From Actinomycetota bacterium (lineage in GTDB: Bacteria; Actinomycetota; Acidimicrobiia; Acidimicrobiales; Ilumatobacteraceae): DNA of 41,390 nucleotides. Within the stretch, counting starts at the first letter, position 1. Every line of letters begins with the position of its first letter. Position numbers and translations under genes: made by a program. A model generated the notes under the pieces. It was not told the DNA's origin. It saw nothing but the letters and a program-made list of their open reading frames with translations, and ran no database searches. Shown here piece by piece: positions 24,842-32,131 of this stretch. The stretch spans positions 1-41,390 of the forward strand of contig WLDE01000011.1 in NCBI GenBank assembly GCA_009704985.1, read 5' to 3'.

Positions 24842-26470
24842 ATGGAACTGCACTTCGCGACCGTCTGGGAAGCCATCACCGATCAGATCGGCGACACCAC
24901 CGCCGTCGTCCACGGCGACGTCCGCCGAACCTGGTCGGAGTTCGACGAGCGCTCGGCCCGCCTGGCCTCCGCGTTCACGGCGGCCGGGCTCGGCCCCGAC
25001 TCCAAGATCGGTCTCTACCTCTACAACGGCAACGAGTACCTCGAGGCCCAGTACGCGGCGTTCAAGATGCGCGGCGTCGCGATCAACGTCAACTACCGCT
25101 ACCTCGACGACGAGCTGTGGTATCTGCTCGACAACTCCGACTCCGAAGCGCTCGTGTTCCACTCCTCGCTCGGTGATCGCGTGGCCCGGGTGGTCGAGCG
25201 GCTGCCCAAGCTCAAGCTGCTCATCGAGGTCGACGACGGCGACACCGGCGCCGTGGCGGGTGCCCAGTCGTTCGAGGCCGTCGTGGCCGGGCACGACCCG
25301 ATGCCGCGCATCACGCGCCGCGAGGACGACCTGTACATGCTCTACACCGGTGGCACCACGGGCATGCCCAAGGGCGTGATGTACGCCGTCGGCGGCATGA
25401 CGTCGAGCTACCTCACGAGCGGCTTCCCGCTGCTCGGCCTCCCGGTGCCCAGCACGCCCGCCGAGGTCGGCGCACTCGTGAAGCAGGCGGCCGAGGCCGG
25501 CAACCGGCTCATCTCCATCCCCTGCGCGCCGCTGATGCACGGCACCGGCATCTGGCTCGGCGCGTTCATCCCGATGCTCGCGGGTGGCCAGGTGGTCACC
25601 ATGCAGAGCCGCTCGCTCGACGCCGACGAACTGCTCGGACTGGTGCAGGCCGAGCGGGTCACCAACCTCACCATCGTCGGCGACGCGTTCGCGAAGCCGA
25701 TCATCGCCGCGCTCGACACGGCCAAGGAGGCCGGCTCGCCGTACGACACCAGCTCGCTGAAGATGATCATCTCGAGCGGCGTGATGTTCACCAGCGAGAT
25801 CAAGGAGCAGGTGCTCGACCGGATCGAGCAGGTCGTGATCCTCGACGCGATGGGCTCCACCGAGGGTGCGATGGGCATCTCGATGACGATGCGCGGCCTG
25901 CCGCCGTCCACGGCGAAGTTCAGCCAGATGCCCACCACGAAGGTCTTCACCGAGGACGGCCGTGAGGTGCAGCCCGGCTCGGGCGAGATCGGCATGGTGG
26001 CCGCCGGTGGCAACGTGCCGCTCGGCTACTTCAAGGACGAGGAGAAGTCGGCCCGCACGTTCAAGGTGATCAACGGCGAGCGCTACTCGTTCCCCGGCGA
26101 CATGGCGATGGTGGCCGAGGACGGCTCGCTCATCCTGCTCGGCCGCGGCAGCCAGGTGATCAACACCGGCGGCGAGAAGGTCTTCCCCGAGGAGGTCGAG
26201 GAGGCCGTGAAGCGCGTGCCCGGCGTGCAGGACTGCCTCGTGGTCGGCATCGACGACGAGAAGTTCGGCCAGGCCGTCACCGCCGTCGCCTCGCGGGTGG
26301 AGGGTGCCGAGGTCGACGAGGCCACGGTGATCGCCGACGTGAAGCGCCAGCTGGCCGGCTTCAAGGCGCCCAAGCGGGTGGTGTTCGTGAGCCAGATCCC
26401 GCGCGCCCCCAACGGCAAGGCCGACTACAAGACCGCCAAGCAGTACGCCCTCGACGGCGTCGCCGGCTGA
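24842..26470 (+). CDS. Acyl-CoA synthetase (AMP-dependent ligase, FadD family)
   Basis: Adenylate-forming enzyme of 542 residues that activates a carboxylic acid to its CoA thioester. The phosphate loop YTGGTTGMPKG starts at residue 168, the adenine motif GSTEGAMG is near 338-345, and the catalytic C-terminal lysine is Lys526 in PNGKADYK. Sequence style resembles the actinobacterial FadD enzymes for lipid or steroid side chains. The frame is open upstream to 24560, but the promoter and family length put the start at 24842. It ends at a long bidirectional terminator shared with the dienelactone hydrolase gene. Confidence 0.92.
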   Translation: MELHFATVWEAITDQIGDTTAVVHGDVRRTWSEFDERSARLASAFTAAGLGPDSKIGLYLYNGNEYLEAQYAAFKMRGVAINVNYRYLDDELWYLLDNSDSEALVFHSSLGDRVARVVERLPKLKLLIEVDDGDTGAVAGAQSFEAVVAGHDPMPRITRREDDLYMLYTGGTTGMPKGVMYAVGGMTSSYLTSGFPLLGLPVPSTPAEVGALVKQAAEAGNRLISIPCAPLMHGTGIWLGAFIPMLAGGQVVTMQSRSLDADELLGLVQAERVTNLTIVGDAFAKPIIAALDTAKEAGSPYDTSSLKMIISSGVMFTSEIKEQVLDRIEQVVILDAMGSTEGAMGISMTMRGLPPSTAKFSQMPTTKVFTEDGREVQPGSGEIGMVAAGGNVPLGYFKDEEKSARTFKVINGERYSFPGDMAMVAEDGSLILLGRGSQVINTGGEKVFPEEVEEAVKRVPGVQDCLVVGIDDEKFGQAVTAVASRVEGAEVDEATVIADVKRQLAGFKAPKRVVFVSQIPRAPNGKADYKTAKQYALDGVAG

Positions 26471-26475
26471 CGCCC

Positions 26476-26511
26476 CGCGCACCCGACCGCGCACCCGGCC
26501 GCGCACCCGAC
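26476..26511. repeat. 12-bp tandem repeat, 3 copies, running into a terminator arm
   Basis: CGCGCACCCGAC, CGCGCACCCGGC, CGCGCACCCGAC. The last copy overlaps the 5' arm of the terminator at 26508. Confidence 0.8.
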
Positions 26512-26557
26512 CGCGGGACGGACACGCCCGACCTGGGCAGGTCCTGTCCCGCGGTCG
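26508..26557. terminator. Long bidirectional hairpin between convergent genes
   Basis: CGACCGCGGGAC (26508-26519) pairs perfectly with GTCCCGCGGTCG (26546-26557). Inside, GGAC/GTCC and GCCC/GGGC extend the stem to about 20 bp with small bulges. It serves the acyl-CoA synthetase (+) and the dienelactone hydrolase (-). Confidence 0.85.
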
Positions 26558-26564
26558 TGTCGCG

Positions 26565-27317
26565 TCAGGACCTCGTGTGGAGCTTCTCGCCCAGGAAGGC
26601 GAGCACGCGCTGCACGCTCGGTTCGTCGCGCTGCTCGGTGAGCACGCTGTGGTCACGCGGTGACGAACTCGGCAGCTCGACGGCCAGGAAGGCGTCGCCC
26701 AGCAGCTCGCGCAGCGAGTCGAAGCGCGTGCCGACGAGCTTGTCGCCGGTGAAGCGCAGGCCGAGCACCTGGCAGCCCTCGGCGGCGCGTCGGGCGACGG
26801 CGAGGCGGTCGTCCGGCGAGAGGTTGAGATCCGCCGCCCGGGCTGCACCACCGACAGGGAAGGGCATCGACGGCTGCGAGAGCACCGGTGCCACCATCAC
26901 GTCGTCGACCATCATCGCGAGGGCGAACCCCCCGCTGAAGCACATCCCGATCGCACCCACGCCGGGTCCGCCCACCTCCAGGTGCAGCGACCGGGCGAGC
27001 GCCCGCAACCAGCCGATGATCGGTGACGTCTCGCCGACGGCCCACGTGGTGAACTCCCTCGAGACGCACACCTTCAGCATCGAACCCGCCATGTACGGCC
27101 CGCTGACGTCCTTCCCGGGCGTGCCGACGAGCGACGGCATCACCACGGTGAACCCGGCGTCGACGACGTCGTTCGCGAACGCGGTGACCTTCGGGGTGAT
27201 GCCGGGGATCTCGTGCACCACGACCACGCCGGGGCCGCTGCCCCGACGCCACGTCTCACGCGTGAAGCCCGCAGCCGTGAAGCTGCCCCGTTCCCAACCC
27301 TGGAGGACGTCGCTCAT
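26565..27317 (-). CDS. Dienelactone hydrolase family protein
   Basis: Alpha/beta hydrolase of 250 residues. The catalytic triad fits the dienelactone hydrolase pattern: the nucleophile Cys126 in GMCFSGG, an Asp near 192 in FTGDKL, and His223 in SPRDHSV; Glu36 in VVHEIPG matches the family's conserved Glu. Such enzymes open lactone rings in chlorocatechol breakdown, but many relatives have other ester substrates. The ATG at 27317 lies 8 nt after a CAGAGT box. It stands alone, without other catechol genes. Confidence 0.87.
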   Translation of the reverse strand: MSDVLQGWERGSFTAAGFTRETWRRGSGPGVVVVHEIPGITPKVTAFANDVVDAGFTVVMPSLVGTPGKDVSGPYMAGSMLKVCVSREFTTWAVGETSPIIGWLRALARSLHLEVGGPGVGAIGMCFSGGFALAMMVDDVMVAPVLSQPSMPFPVGGAARAADLNLSPDDRLAVARRAAEGCQVLGLRFTGDKLVGTRFDSLRELLGDAFLAVELPSSSPRDHSVLTEQRDEPSVQRVLAFLGEKLHTRS

Positions 27318-27392
27318 GGTCGATCACTCTGCCAGGTCCGCGAGCGAGACGCCGCCCCGACGCGGCCCGCCCGGCAGAGGACGCACCGCAGG

Positions 27393-28457
27393 TCAGCGCA
27401 GGCGGCGGACCGCGGCGAGGGCGCGCTCGGCCAGCGCGTCGACCCCGACCCTGAACTGCTCGATCTCCACCTGCTGATCGCCCATCGCGCCGTGCAGGTA
27501 GCGGGCGTACACGCCCTCGCTGATCACGGCCAGACGCCAGCACGAGAACGCGACGTAGTAGTCGATGCCCGACAGGTCGCGTCCGGTGCGCGCCGAGTAC
27601 CGCTCGAGCAGGTCGGCGTAGGCCGGGAACCCGCCGGCGGGCGTGGGGTCGTTCCCGCGCACGTTCGCCGCCTCGCCGTCGTACCAGTACACGCCGAGGT
27701 AGCCCACGTCGGCGAGCGGGTCGCCGAGCGTGCACAGCTCCCAGTCGAGCACCGCCGCGATCCGACCGCGACCGACGTCGGTGAGGCAGTTGCCGAAGCG
27801 GAAGTCGCCGTGCGCGATCGACACGCCACGCTGATCCGGGATGCGCGTCCGCAGCGCGTCCGCGACCTCGTCGATCGCAGCGAGCTCACGCGTCTTGGAG
27901 TGCTCCCACTGGGTGCTCCACCGCTTCACCTGACGCTCGACGTATCCCTCGCGCTTCGCGAAGTCACCGAGGCCCACCTCGTCGATGTCGACGGCGTGGA
28001 GGTCGGCGAGCACGTCGATCAGGTGCTCGGCCGCCGGACGGCGCAGCTCCATCGGCAGCAGTGCCGCCTTCTCGACGCTGTCGAGCACCACCCCGTCGAC
28101 GTAGCCCATCACGTAGAAGGGCGCACCGTTCACCTCCGCATCGGTGCAGAGCCCGAGCGCCGGGGGCACCGGCACCCCGGTGCGACCGACCGCCGCGATC
28201 ACCCGGTGCTCGCGAGCCATGTCGTGGGCGGTGGCGAGCACGTGACCGAGCGGCGGCCGGCGAAGGACGAAGCGCCGCCCGTCGGCACCGGTGACGAGGA
28301 AGGTCAGGTTCGACCGGCCACCGGCGATCAGGTCGAACGTGAAGGGGGCGACGGCGCCGTCGACGTGGTCGACGAGCCAGCGGGTGACGCGAGAGCGGTC
28401 GATGCCGCGGGGATCGTCACCGGCGGACGTGTCGGGGGGCGGAACGGCGTCGGTCAT
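27393..28457 (-). CDS. Aminoglycoside phosphotransferase-fold (APH) family kinase
   Basis: A 354-residue protein of the kinase-like APH fold. The catalytic loop is AHGDFRFGN (Asp218) and the metal-binding motif is LDWELCTLGDPLAD (Asp238); the N-terminal GGRSNLTFLV lines the nucleotide site. In actinobacteria this subgroup (ACAD10/FadE36-like) is usually linked to acyl-CoA metabolism rather than to drug resistance, and the nearby acyl-CoA synthetase fits. It has a leaderless promoter inside the 21-nt gap after the NlpC/P60 gene. Its substrate is unknown. Confidence 0.82.
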   Translation of the reverse strand: MTDAVPPPDTSAGDDPRGIDRSRVTRWLVDHVDGAVAPFTFDLIAGGRSNLTFLVTGADGRRFVLRRPPLGHVLATAHDMAREHRVIAAVGRTGVPVPPALGLCTDAEVNGAPFYVMGYVDGVVLDSVEKAALLPMELRRPAAEHLIDVLADLHAVDIDEVGLGDFAKREGYVERQVKRWSTQWEHSKTRELAAIDEVADALRTRIPDQRGVSIAHGDFRFGNCLTDVGRGRIAAVLDWELCTLGDPLADVGYLGVYWYDGEAANVRGNDPTPAGGFPAYADLLERYSARTGRDLSGIDYYVAFSCWRLAVISEGVYARYLHGAMGDQQVEIEQFRVGVDALAERALAAVRRLR

Positions 28458-28465
28458 GGCCGCTC

Positions 28466-28471
28466 ACCGTA
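28466..28471 (-). promoter_or_regulatory. -10 hexamer, leaderless promoter of the APH-fold gene
   Basis: On the minus strand TACGGT ends 8 nt before the ATG at 28457. Confidence 0.6.
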
Positions 28472-28478
28472 CCGAAGC

Positions 28479-29723
28479 TCATCCGGGACGGGAGACCCCG
28501 ACGACCTTGCTCCAGTTGACCCGGGACACCTTCACCACGTCGCCCGTGGCGGGTGCGTGGATGAGTTGGTCGTTGCCGAGGTAGATCGCGACGTGACCGA
28601 TGGGTGAGTGGTAGAAGATCAGGTCGCCGGGCTGGGCCTGGTCCTTCGGCACCCTCGGTGTGGCGGCGTACTGGGCGGCCGACTGGTGCGGCAGCGACAC
28701 GCCGGCCTTGCCCCACGCGTACTTGGTGAGCCCCGAGCAGTCGAACGCGACGCCGGGTTCGGACTTCGCGAAGCGGTACGGCACGCCGAGCTGCGACATC
28801 GCCGCCGAGATCGCGACGCCGGCCATGCCCGACGGTGCGGGCACCGACGGAGCCGGGTCGGGTGCGGGCGCCGGGGTGCCCCCACCGCTGCCGCCACCGC
28901 TGCCGCCACCGGTGCCGCCGGTGGCACCGCCACCCGTGCCGCCGGTGGATCCACCGCCGCGAGCACCACCCGTGCCGCCGGACGAGGCGTTGCCGTTGCC
29001 GTTGCTCGAGTTGCCGGCAGCGGCAGCGGCGGCAGCGGCGAACCGGGCCTGCGCGGCGGCGGCCTCCTCGGCGGCGCGACGCTGCTGCTCCTCGACGATC
29101 AGTTGGCCCAGCTCGGCCTCGGCCGCGCGGTACTTCTGCTGGAGCTCGGCGGCGAGCTGCTCGCCCTGGACGCGCTGCTGCTCGAGCGAGGCGAGGAGCT
29201 GGTCCTGCTCGGCCTTCGCCGCGTCGAGCTCGGCCTTGTCCTCGGCGAGCTGCTCGACGAGGGCGGTGAGCTCGTCGCTCGTGCCGGCCCCCTGGTCGAG
29301 CGCCACGCGTGACAGCTCGTCACGCTCGAGGTCGTCGATGAACCCGGCAGCCGACGAGAACAGCGGGGTGAGGCCCGTGGTACCGGCCGACATGAACGAG
29401 TCGATCGCGATGTCGACCAGCTGTGCCTGCAGCACGCCGAGCTGGGCGCTCTGGGCGTCGACCGCGGCCTGCTGGTCGCGGATCTCGATCGTCAACTGGT
29501 CGATGCGGTCGAGGGCCGCAGCGTGCGACTCCTCCAGCTCGCCGAGTCGGTTGTCGAGGGCGTCGAGCTCGTCGGCGAGCTGCTCGACACGGGCCCGCTG
29601 GTCGTCGACCTCGTCGGCCCGGACCGACACCACGGGCACGGGGCCGACACCGACGAGACCGGTCGCCACGACCGTGAGGGTGGCCACCGACAGGGCAGCA
29701 CGAAGACGAGGTCCACTCCGCAT
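28479..29723 (-). CDS. Secreted NlpC/P60 peptidoglycan endopeptidase (RipA-like)
   Basis: Exported cell-wall hydrolase of 414 residues that should cut peptide cross-links during division. It has a signal peptide (1 to about 36), a long coiled-coil region (about 38-235, PcsB/RipA-like), a Gly/Ser/Thr linker (about 238-290) made of short repeats, and a C-terminal NlpC/P60 domain. Catalytic residues are Cys329 in FDCSGLT, a His in IGHVAIYLG and a His in LIHAPATGD. The coiled coil suggests autoinhibition or FtsEX-type regulation, as in relatives; that is inference. ATG start, with a TACACT box 10 nt upstream. Confidence 0.93.
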   Translation of the reverse strand: MRSGPRLRAALSVATLTVVATGLVGVGPVPVVSVRADEVDDQRARVEQLADELDALDNRLGELEESHAAALDRIDQLTIEIRDQQAAVDAQSAQLGVLQAQLVDIAIDSFMSAGTTGLTPLFSSAAGFIDDLERDELSRVALDQGAGTSDELTALVEQLAEDKAELDAAKAEQDQLLASLEQQRVQGEQLAAELQQKYRAAEAELGQLIVEEQQRRAAEEAAAAQARFAAAAAAAAGNSSNGNGNASSGGTGGARGGGSTGGTGGGATGGTGGGSGGGSGGGTPAPAPDPAPSVPAPSGMAGVAISAAMSQLGVPYRFAKSEPGVAFDCSGLTKYAWGKAGVSLPHQSAAQYAATPRVPKDQAQPGDLIFYHSPIGHVAIYLGNDQLIHAPATGDVVKVSRVNWSKVVGVSRPG

Positions 29724-29733
29724 GACGTTCGAC

Positions 29734-29739
29734 AGTGTA
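29734..29739 (-). promoter_or_regulatory. -10 hexamer of the NlpC/P60 gene
   Basis: TACACT on the minus strand ends 10 nt before the ATG at 29723; no ribosome-binding site is visible between. Confidence 0.5.
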
Positions 29740-29862
29740 CCGATGTTACGAACGGGTGTCGAAAGCGACCGTCCGATGACGAACGTGACGTGAAACCGTC
29801 GCCCGCGACCCCACTCGCGCCCGGCGATGTGCCACGGGCCGGACGGGCTCCGGCGCGATCGT

Positions 29863-29889
29863 GTGACCGGCTCGTTCCTCGCCGGTCAC
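29863..29889 (-). terminator. Second (distal) hairpin after guaA
   Basis: GTGACCGGC and GCCGGTCAC form a perfect 9-bp stem with a 9-nt loop. It is an exact copy of the hairpin at 29904-29930, created by the 41-bp duplication. Confidence 0.75.
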
Positions 29890-29903
29890 TCCCACGCGAT
29901 CGT

Positions 29904-29930
29904 GTGACCGGCTCGTTCCTCGCCGGTCAC
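29904..29930 (-). terminator. First hairpin at the guaA stop codon
   Basis: A perfect 9-bp stem identical to the one at 29863-29889. The guaA TGA stop (29927-29929) lies inside its arm, so the terminator begins within the coding sequence. Confidence 0.75.
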
Positions 29931-31564
29931 TCCCACTCGATCGTGCCGGGCGGCTTCGACGTGATGTCGTACGCCACCCGGTTCACGCCACGCACTTCGT
30001 TGATGATCCGGTTCGACATCGTCTCGAGCAGGTCGTACGGCAGGCGGGCCCAGTCGGCGGTCATCGCGTCGTCGCTCGTGACCGCCCGGATGATGATCGG
30101 GTGGGCGTAGGTGCGCTCGTCACCCATCACCCCGACCGAGCGGATGTCGGCCAGCACGGCGAAGGCCTGCCACAGCTCGCGCTCCAGCCCGGCGTTCGCG
30201 ATCTCCTCCCGAACGATCGCGTCCGCGTGCTGCAGGATCGCCACCCGTTCGGGGGTCACCTCGCCGATGATCCGCACACCCAGGCCCGGACCGGGGAACG
30301 GCTGGCGCCACACGATCTCGTCGGGCAGCCCGAGCTCGTGGCCGAGCCGGCGCACCTCGTCCTTGAACAGCTGGCGGAGCGGCTCGACGAGTCGCAGCGT
30401 CATGTCCTCGGGCAGGCCGCCCACGTTGTGGTGGCTCTTGATCACCGCCGCGGTGCCGTCGCTGCCGCCACTCTCGATGACGTCCGGGTACAGGGTGCCC
30501 TGCACGAGGTACTCGGCGTCGACGATGCCGCCCGTGTGCTCCTCGAACACCCGGACGAACAGCTCGCCGATCGTCTTGCGCTTCTCCTCCGGGTCGGTGA
30601 CACCCGCGAGGCGTTCGAAGAACCGCGAGCCGGCGTCGACGTGCACCAACTCGATGCCCATGTTGCGCTTGAAGGTCTCGACCACCTGGTCGCTCTCGCC
30701 GCGGCGCATGAGCCCCGTGTCGACGTACACGCAGGTGAGCTGGGCGCCGATGGCACGGTGCACGAGCGCCGCGGCCACCGCGGAGTCCACGCCACCCGAC
30801 AGGCCGCAGATCGCCCGGCCGTCGCCCACCTGCGCCCGCACGGCGGCCACCTGCTCGTCGATGATCGACGACATGGTCCACGTCGGCTCGCACCCGGCGA
30901 GCCGCAGCAGGAACTGCTCGAGCACGTGCGCACCGTACGGCGAGTGGACGACCTCGGGGTGGTGCTGCACGCCCCAGATCCGACGCTCCGGGTGCTCGAG
31001 GACCGCCACGGGGGCGTCGGGCGTGCTGGCCGTGGCGACGAACCCCTCGGGCACCTCGGTCACGGCGTCGAAGTGGCTCATCCACACGTCCTGCTCGTCG
31101 GGGATGCCGTCGTGGAGCAGGGTGGACGTGCTGCCGGGGATGCGCGACATGCGAGCCCGCCCGTACTCGCCGCGCAGGCCCCGCCCGACGGTGCCGCCGA
31201 GCTGTTGGGCGATCAGCTGGGCGCCGTAGCAGATGCCGAGGATCGGCACGCCGAGGTCGTAGATGGCGGGGTCGAGCGACGGGGCACCCTCGACGTGCAC
31301 GCTCTTCGGGCCGCCCGACAGGATGATCGCCCCAGGCTGCCGTGCGGCCACCTCGGCGGCCGTGATGCGGTGCGGCACGATCTCGGAGTACACCCGGTGC
31401 TCGCGCACGCGACGGGCGATGAGCTGGGCGTACTGGGCACCGAAGTCGACCACCAGGACCGGCCGGTCGTGGTGCGGGGTGAGGGCGGCGGTACCGGACG
31501 ACGGGCCGGACGAGGTGCCGGACGAGGTGCTGGACGAGGCGTGGTCGGACGGACCGGAGGGCAT
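29927..31564 (-). CDS. guaA: GMP synthase (glutamine-hydrolysing)
   Basis: Converts XMP to GMP using glutamine, 545 residues. The glutaminase domain has Cys112 in GICYGAQ and the His-Glu pair in GVQHHPEV (201-204). The ATP pyrophosphatase P-loop is SGGVDS at 256-261, and the C-terminal dimerisation domain ends in KPPGTIEWE. The frame is open to 31678, but the ATG at 31564 is preceded by TACCAT at 6 nt, so translation starts there. The first 25 residues are a Ser/Gly/Thr tail from a 12-bp repeat that other GuaA proteins lack. The stop codon lies in a duplicated hairpin. Confidence 0.96.
   Translation of the reverse strand: MPSGPSDHASSSTSSGTSSGPSSGTAALTPHHDRPVLVVDFGAQYAQLIARRVREHRVYSEIVPHRITAAEVAARQPGAIILSGGPKSVHVEGAPSLDPAIYDLGVPILGICYGAQLIAQQLGGTVGRGLRGEYGRARMSRIPGSTSTLLHDGIPDEQDVWMSHFDAVTEVPEGFVATASTPDAPVAVLEHPERRIWGVQHHPEVVHSPYGAHVLEQFLLRLAGCEPTWTMSSIIDEQVAAVRAQVGDGRAICGLSGGVDSAVAAALVHRAIGAQLTCVYVDTGLMRRGESDQVVETFKRNMGIELVHVDAGSRFFERLAGVTDPEEKRKTIGELFVRVFEEHTGGIVDAEYLVQGTLYPDVIESGGSDGTAAVIKSHHNVGGLPEDMTLRLVEPLRQLFKDEVRRLGHELGLPDEIVWRQPFPGPGLGVRIIGEVTPERVAILQHADAIVREEIANAGLERELWQAFAVLADIRSVGVMGDERTYAHPIIIRAVTSDDAMTADWARLPYDLLETMSNRIINEVRGVNRVAYDITSKPPGTIEWE
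31508..31543 (-). repeat. 12-bp in-frame tandem repeat in the 5' end of guaA
   Basis: Three near-perfect copies of GGACGAGGTGCC (plus strand), with a degenerate fourth upstream, encoding Ser/Thr/Gly units in the N-terminal tail. Confidence 0.8.
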
Positions 31565-31570
31565 CGCCCG

Positions 31571-31576
31571 ATGGTA
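31571..31576 (-). promoter_or_regulatory. -10 hexamer, leaderless promoter of guaA
   Basis: TACCAT on the minus strand ends 6 nt before the ATG at 31564, which selects this start over the longer frame. Confidence 0.6.
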
Positions 31577-31725
31577 GGCCGCTGCCGGCTCGGGCCGGGG
31601 TGTCCGCACCACGACCTTCACCGGCGCGCGACCGATCGACGTCACCTCCCGACGGCCGCCCCCGATGGCGGCCGTCACACGGGCCGACCACCCGGTGCAC
31701 CGGCGCAGCTGGCACGATGGGACCC

Positions 31726-32109
31726 GTGACCGGACGACCGATCGATCGCCGACCCAGGGCTGCAGGCCGATGGAGCGCGGGGCTCGTCGCGCTGGTGATC
31801 ACGTGCGGTGTGCTCGCCGGGTGCAGCCGCGACGAGTCCGCGGTGCCGCCCACGGTCGACCAGCGCGAGGCCGCGGCGACGCTCAGCACCAACCCGTTCA
31901 TCCCCGAGAACGTGAACATCGGCGACTGCGTGAGCGCGCTGCCCCGACCGGGCTGCGGCAACGAGATCCGCGGCGACTCGCACTCGATGCTCACCTTCGG
32001 GGTGCTGATGGCCGGGCTGGCGTTCATCGGCTGGCGCATCGCCCGCAGTGTCCGCCGTCGCGACGGCGGTCCGGCGCGACCGCCGGCCGATCGCGCCCAG
32101 CCGAGCTGA
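31726..32109 (+). CDS. Small putative lipoprotein with a C-terminal membrane helix
   Basis: A 127-residue protein I do not recognise. A basic N-terminus and hydrophobic stretch end in a lipobox (VLAGCS, Cys near residue 34), so the mature protein would be lipid-anchored outside the membrane. An outer loop contains two more Cys residues ([13 protein letters not shown]) that could form a disulfide. A second hydrophobic helix ([16 protein letters not shown]) and a basic tail follow. The start is either GTG 31726, 7 nt after a CACGAT box, or ATG 31717. It is divergent from guaA and convergent with the next gene. It could also be a two-helix membrane protein rather than a true lipoprotein. Confidence 0.65.
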   Translation: MTGRPIDRRPRAAGRWSAGLVALVITCGVLAGCSRDESAVPPTVDQREAAATLSTNPFIPENVNIGDCVSALPRPGCGNEIRGDSHSMLTFGVLMAGLAFIGWRIARSVRRRDGGPARPPADRAQPS

Positions 32110-32131
32110 CCGCGACGTCCGCCGGCAGGGG

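Larger units (their letters stand above)
29855..29936. repeat. 41-bp perfect tandem duplication covering the guaA 3' end
   Basis: Bases 29855-29895 and 29896-29936 are identical, and a third unit begins (CGATCGTG) inside the guaA coding sequence. Each unit contains one complete hairpin. Confidence 0.95.
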
